This document shows, one piece after another, positions 32,919-34,176 of a DNA stretch of 34,176 nucleotides. Made by a program: the position numbers and the translations under genes. Position 1 is the stretch's first letter. Every line of letters starts with the position of its first letter. This DNA comes from Dehalococcoidales bacterium. Its GTDB lineage: Bacteria > Chloroflexota > Dehalococcoidia > Dehalococcoidales > UBA2162. The DNA is taken from positions 1,599,337 to 1,633,512 of the forward strand of contig CP070800.1 in the NCBI GenBank assembly GCA_020343555.1, given 5' to 3'. The notes beneath the pieces were generated by a model. The model saw nothing but the letters and a program-made list of their open reading frames with translations, made no database searches and was not told the origin of the DNA.

Positions 32919-34176
32919 TTAACGTTGTTTCACTCGTGTTACAACAACTATGAGAAACGATATTGTTAGCAATAGAACGATAGCGATAAGTAATCCAATA
33001 CCGAGATATAATGCCCAGTCAGGAAGTATTTCGTTGGCAGGAGTATTCTGAGATTGGAGTGGCGTCGGGACTTCATTCATTACAGCGACCTTTGGCTCTT
33101 CATAAGGTGCTCCCGTCGAAAAGGCACTTACCCTGCTCCAGTCACTAACAGAACCATCAACAAGTGTTCTTACTTTCCAGTAATACGTCTTATCACTCTC
33201 AAGGGAAATATTACTTTGCCAGGCAGTTGTCTTTAATGAATATTCGCCTGCCTTCAATATTACCGGATCGTTGAAGAATGAGTCAGAGGATACCACCAGT
33301 TCATAGCCATCGGCTCCAGATACAGGATCCCATTGAAACAAGGGTTTCAATGACACCATTTCAGAACCTGCTCCCGGGCTCAGGGTAATAGGACACTCGA
33401 TGTTTATAACTTCTGACTCTGAAACCTCCGTCGTTCCGACTGTATGAGTAGAAAAAATACTCACCGCACTCCAGTCGCTATAACTGTCAGGACCTATTGC
33501 TCTTACTTTCCAGTAGAAAGTTTTGCCCTCTTCAAGGATTTCTTCACTCTTCCAGGCAGTTGCAGGTAAAGCAAATCTGCCGGTCTTTTCTATAACTTTG
33601 TTCCTGAAAGAGACATCGGTTGAAACGACCAGCTCGTACTTTTCAGCGCCAGCAACCGCACTCCATTGGAATATCGGTTCCAGAGGTACCAGTTCAGCTC
33701 CTGCGCTCGGACTGATAAGCTTCGGTCCAACTTCGATCTTACCGAGTGTTGTTGTGAAAGAATGGGTGTCTGACCAGGGGCTAAATACCGGATTTACTGC
33801 CCTGATCCGCCAGAAATAGCTGGTATCCTTATCAAGCTCGGGAAGACGGATTGAGTTCCCGGTAGTATATCCTTCGAAGTTCGATGGTATGGACGTAAAT
33901 GTGCCGTCATAATGGACCTGCCAGGCATATTCTGCTGCACCAGGTAAATCCTCCCAATCGAGTACGGTGTTCCTGGTATCTATACCGACACTCCTGTCCA
34001 TAGGATTTCGAAGAGCAACTGGAGATGCCAGGGTATCATGAAACGTTAACAGTCGTGTGTTGGTCTTATCTATCGTCCATAATCGATCTCCCGCCGACCA
34101 TAATCCCGATAAAACGGAATCCTCGCTCAGGCCTTTCACTATCGTCTCGAAAGCAGGCAGGTATTGAGATGAAGGA
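32919..34176 (-). CDS. Fibronectin-type-III-like surface protein, membrane anchored (5' end outside window)
   Basis: The frame stays open to the right edge, with residues before the first in-window GTG (34139) reading on naturally, so the gene continues beyond the window; at least 419 codons. Three beta-sandwich repeats of about 90 residues are visible, each with FxW, GAxxYEL/W, YxWKVRA/R and SDWS-F-T (roughly residues 45-130, 145-232 and 253-340 from that GTG). A Pro/Asn-rich stretch and one membrane helix (WALYLGIGLLIAIVLLLTIS) followed by RVKQR end the protein. So the repeats are outside and the C-terminus is in the cytoplasm. Ligand unknown. Confidence 0.8.
   Translation of the reverse strand, partial: PSSQYLPAFETIVKGLSEDSVLSGLWSAGDRLWTIDKTNTRLLTFHDTLASPVALRNPMDRSVGIDTRNTVLDWEDLPGAAEYAWQVHYDGTFTSIPSNFEGYTTGNSIRLPELDKDTSYFWRIRAVNPVFSPWSDTHSFTTTLGKIEVGPKLISPSAGAELVPLEPIFQWSAVAGAEKYELVVSTDVSFRNKVIEKTGRFALPATAWKSEEILEEGKTFYWKVRAIGPDSYSDWSAVSIFSTHTVGTTEVSESEVINIECPITLSPGAGSEMVSLKPLFQWDPVSGADGYELVVSSDSFFNDPVILKAGEYSLKTTAWQSNISLESDKTYYWKVRTLVDGSVSDWSRVSAFSTGAPYEEPKVAVMNEVPTPLQSQNTPANEILPDWALYLGIGLLIAIVLLLTISFLIVVVTRVKQR

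Noticed and set aside
32713..32922. 69-residue plus-strand frame between the second MFS gene and the surface protein
   Set aside because: It starts inside the MFS gene on the opposite strand, has no ribosome site or domain, and runs across a non-coding spacer.

Overview
The window looks like a chromosomal core region of a Dehalococcoidia-type Chloroflexota bacterium. This rests on gene content and protein character, not on a database match. The main clues are a division cluster cut down to mraZ-rsmH-ftsA-ftsZ with no murein-synthesis genes, an nrdR-nrdJ operon encoding a B12-dependent (class II) ribonucleotide reductase, an hrcA-grpE-dnaK-dnaJ operon behind a CIRCE element, and several small families (DUF4342-like, cupin, two related MFS carriers, a membrane-anchored Fn3-type surface protein). 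No insertion sequence, prophage, CRISPR array, tRNA or rRNA was seen.

Layout. 1-4063 (minus): trmD, rplS, priA and the first codons of a probable def. 4064-4360: divergent spacer with the mraZ promoter and a helically phased array of putative MraZ-binding repeats. 4361-8346 (plus): mraZ, rsmH, ftsA, ftsZ. 8347-8770: a 424-base spacer with a stem-loop, two GAGTACTC palindromes, a strong terminator and an NrdR-box promoter. 8771-11967 (plus): nrdR-nrdJ, closed by a terminator at 11987-12027. 12100-14842 (plus): hydroxyacid dehydrogenase, membrane protein, cupin protein, methyltransferase. 14839-22092 (minus): a DUF4342-like protein, GIY-YIG-like protein, histidine phosphatase and rhodanese lipoprotein from one promoter, then polA from its own apparently leaderless promoter, then MFS carrier, GNAT and mutM. 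22219-25963 (plus): argF, an unknown two-helix membrane protein, der, plsY. 25976-30631 (minus, transcribed hrcA to dnaJ): the heat-shock operon. 30818-31450 (plus): a metallo-beta-lactamase-fold protein. 31452-32771 (minus): a second MFS carrier. 32919-34176 (minus): a surface protein running off the right edge.

How the parts fit. Most genes are housekeeping: translation (rplS, trmD, rsmH, der, def), replication and repair (priA, polA, mutM), dNTP supply (nrdR/nrdJ), division (ftsA/ftsZ), lipid and arginine synthesis (plsY, argF) and protein folding. Three systems carry legible self-regulation: MraZ on its own promoter, NrdR on nrdR-nrdJ, and HrcA on the chaperone operon. No clearly new multi-gene system was found. 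The most unusual items are the phased MraZ array, the long acidic tail on ribosomal protein L19, the murein-free division cluster, the palindromes between ftsZ and nrdR, an internal translation-start signal in nrdJ, and a metallo-beta-lactamase-fold protein missing its key metal-site Asp.
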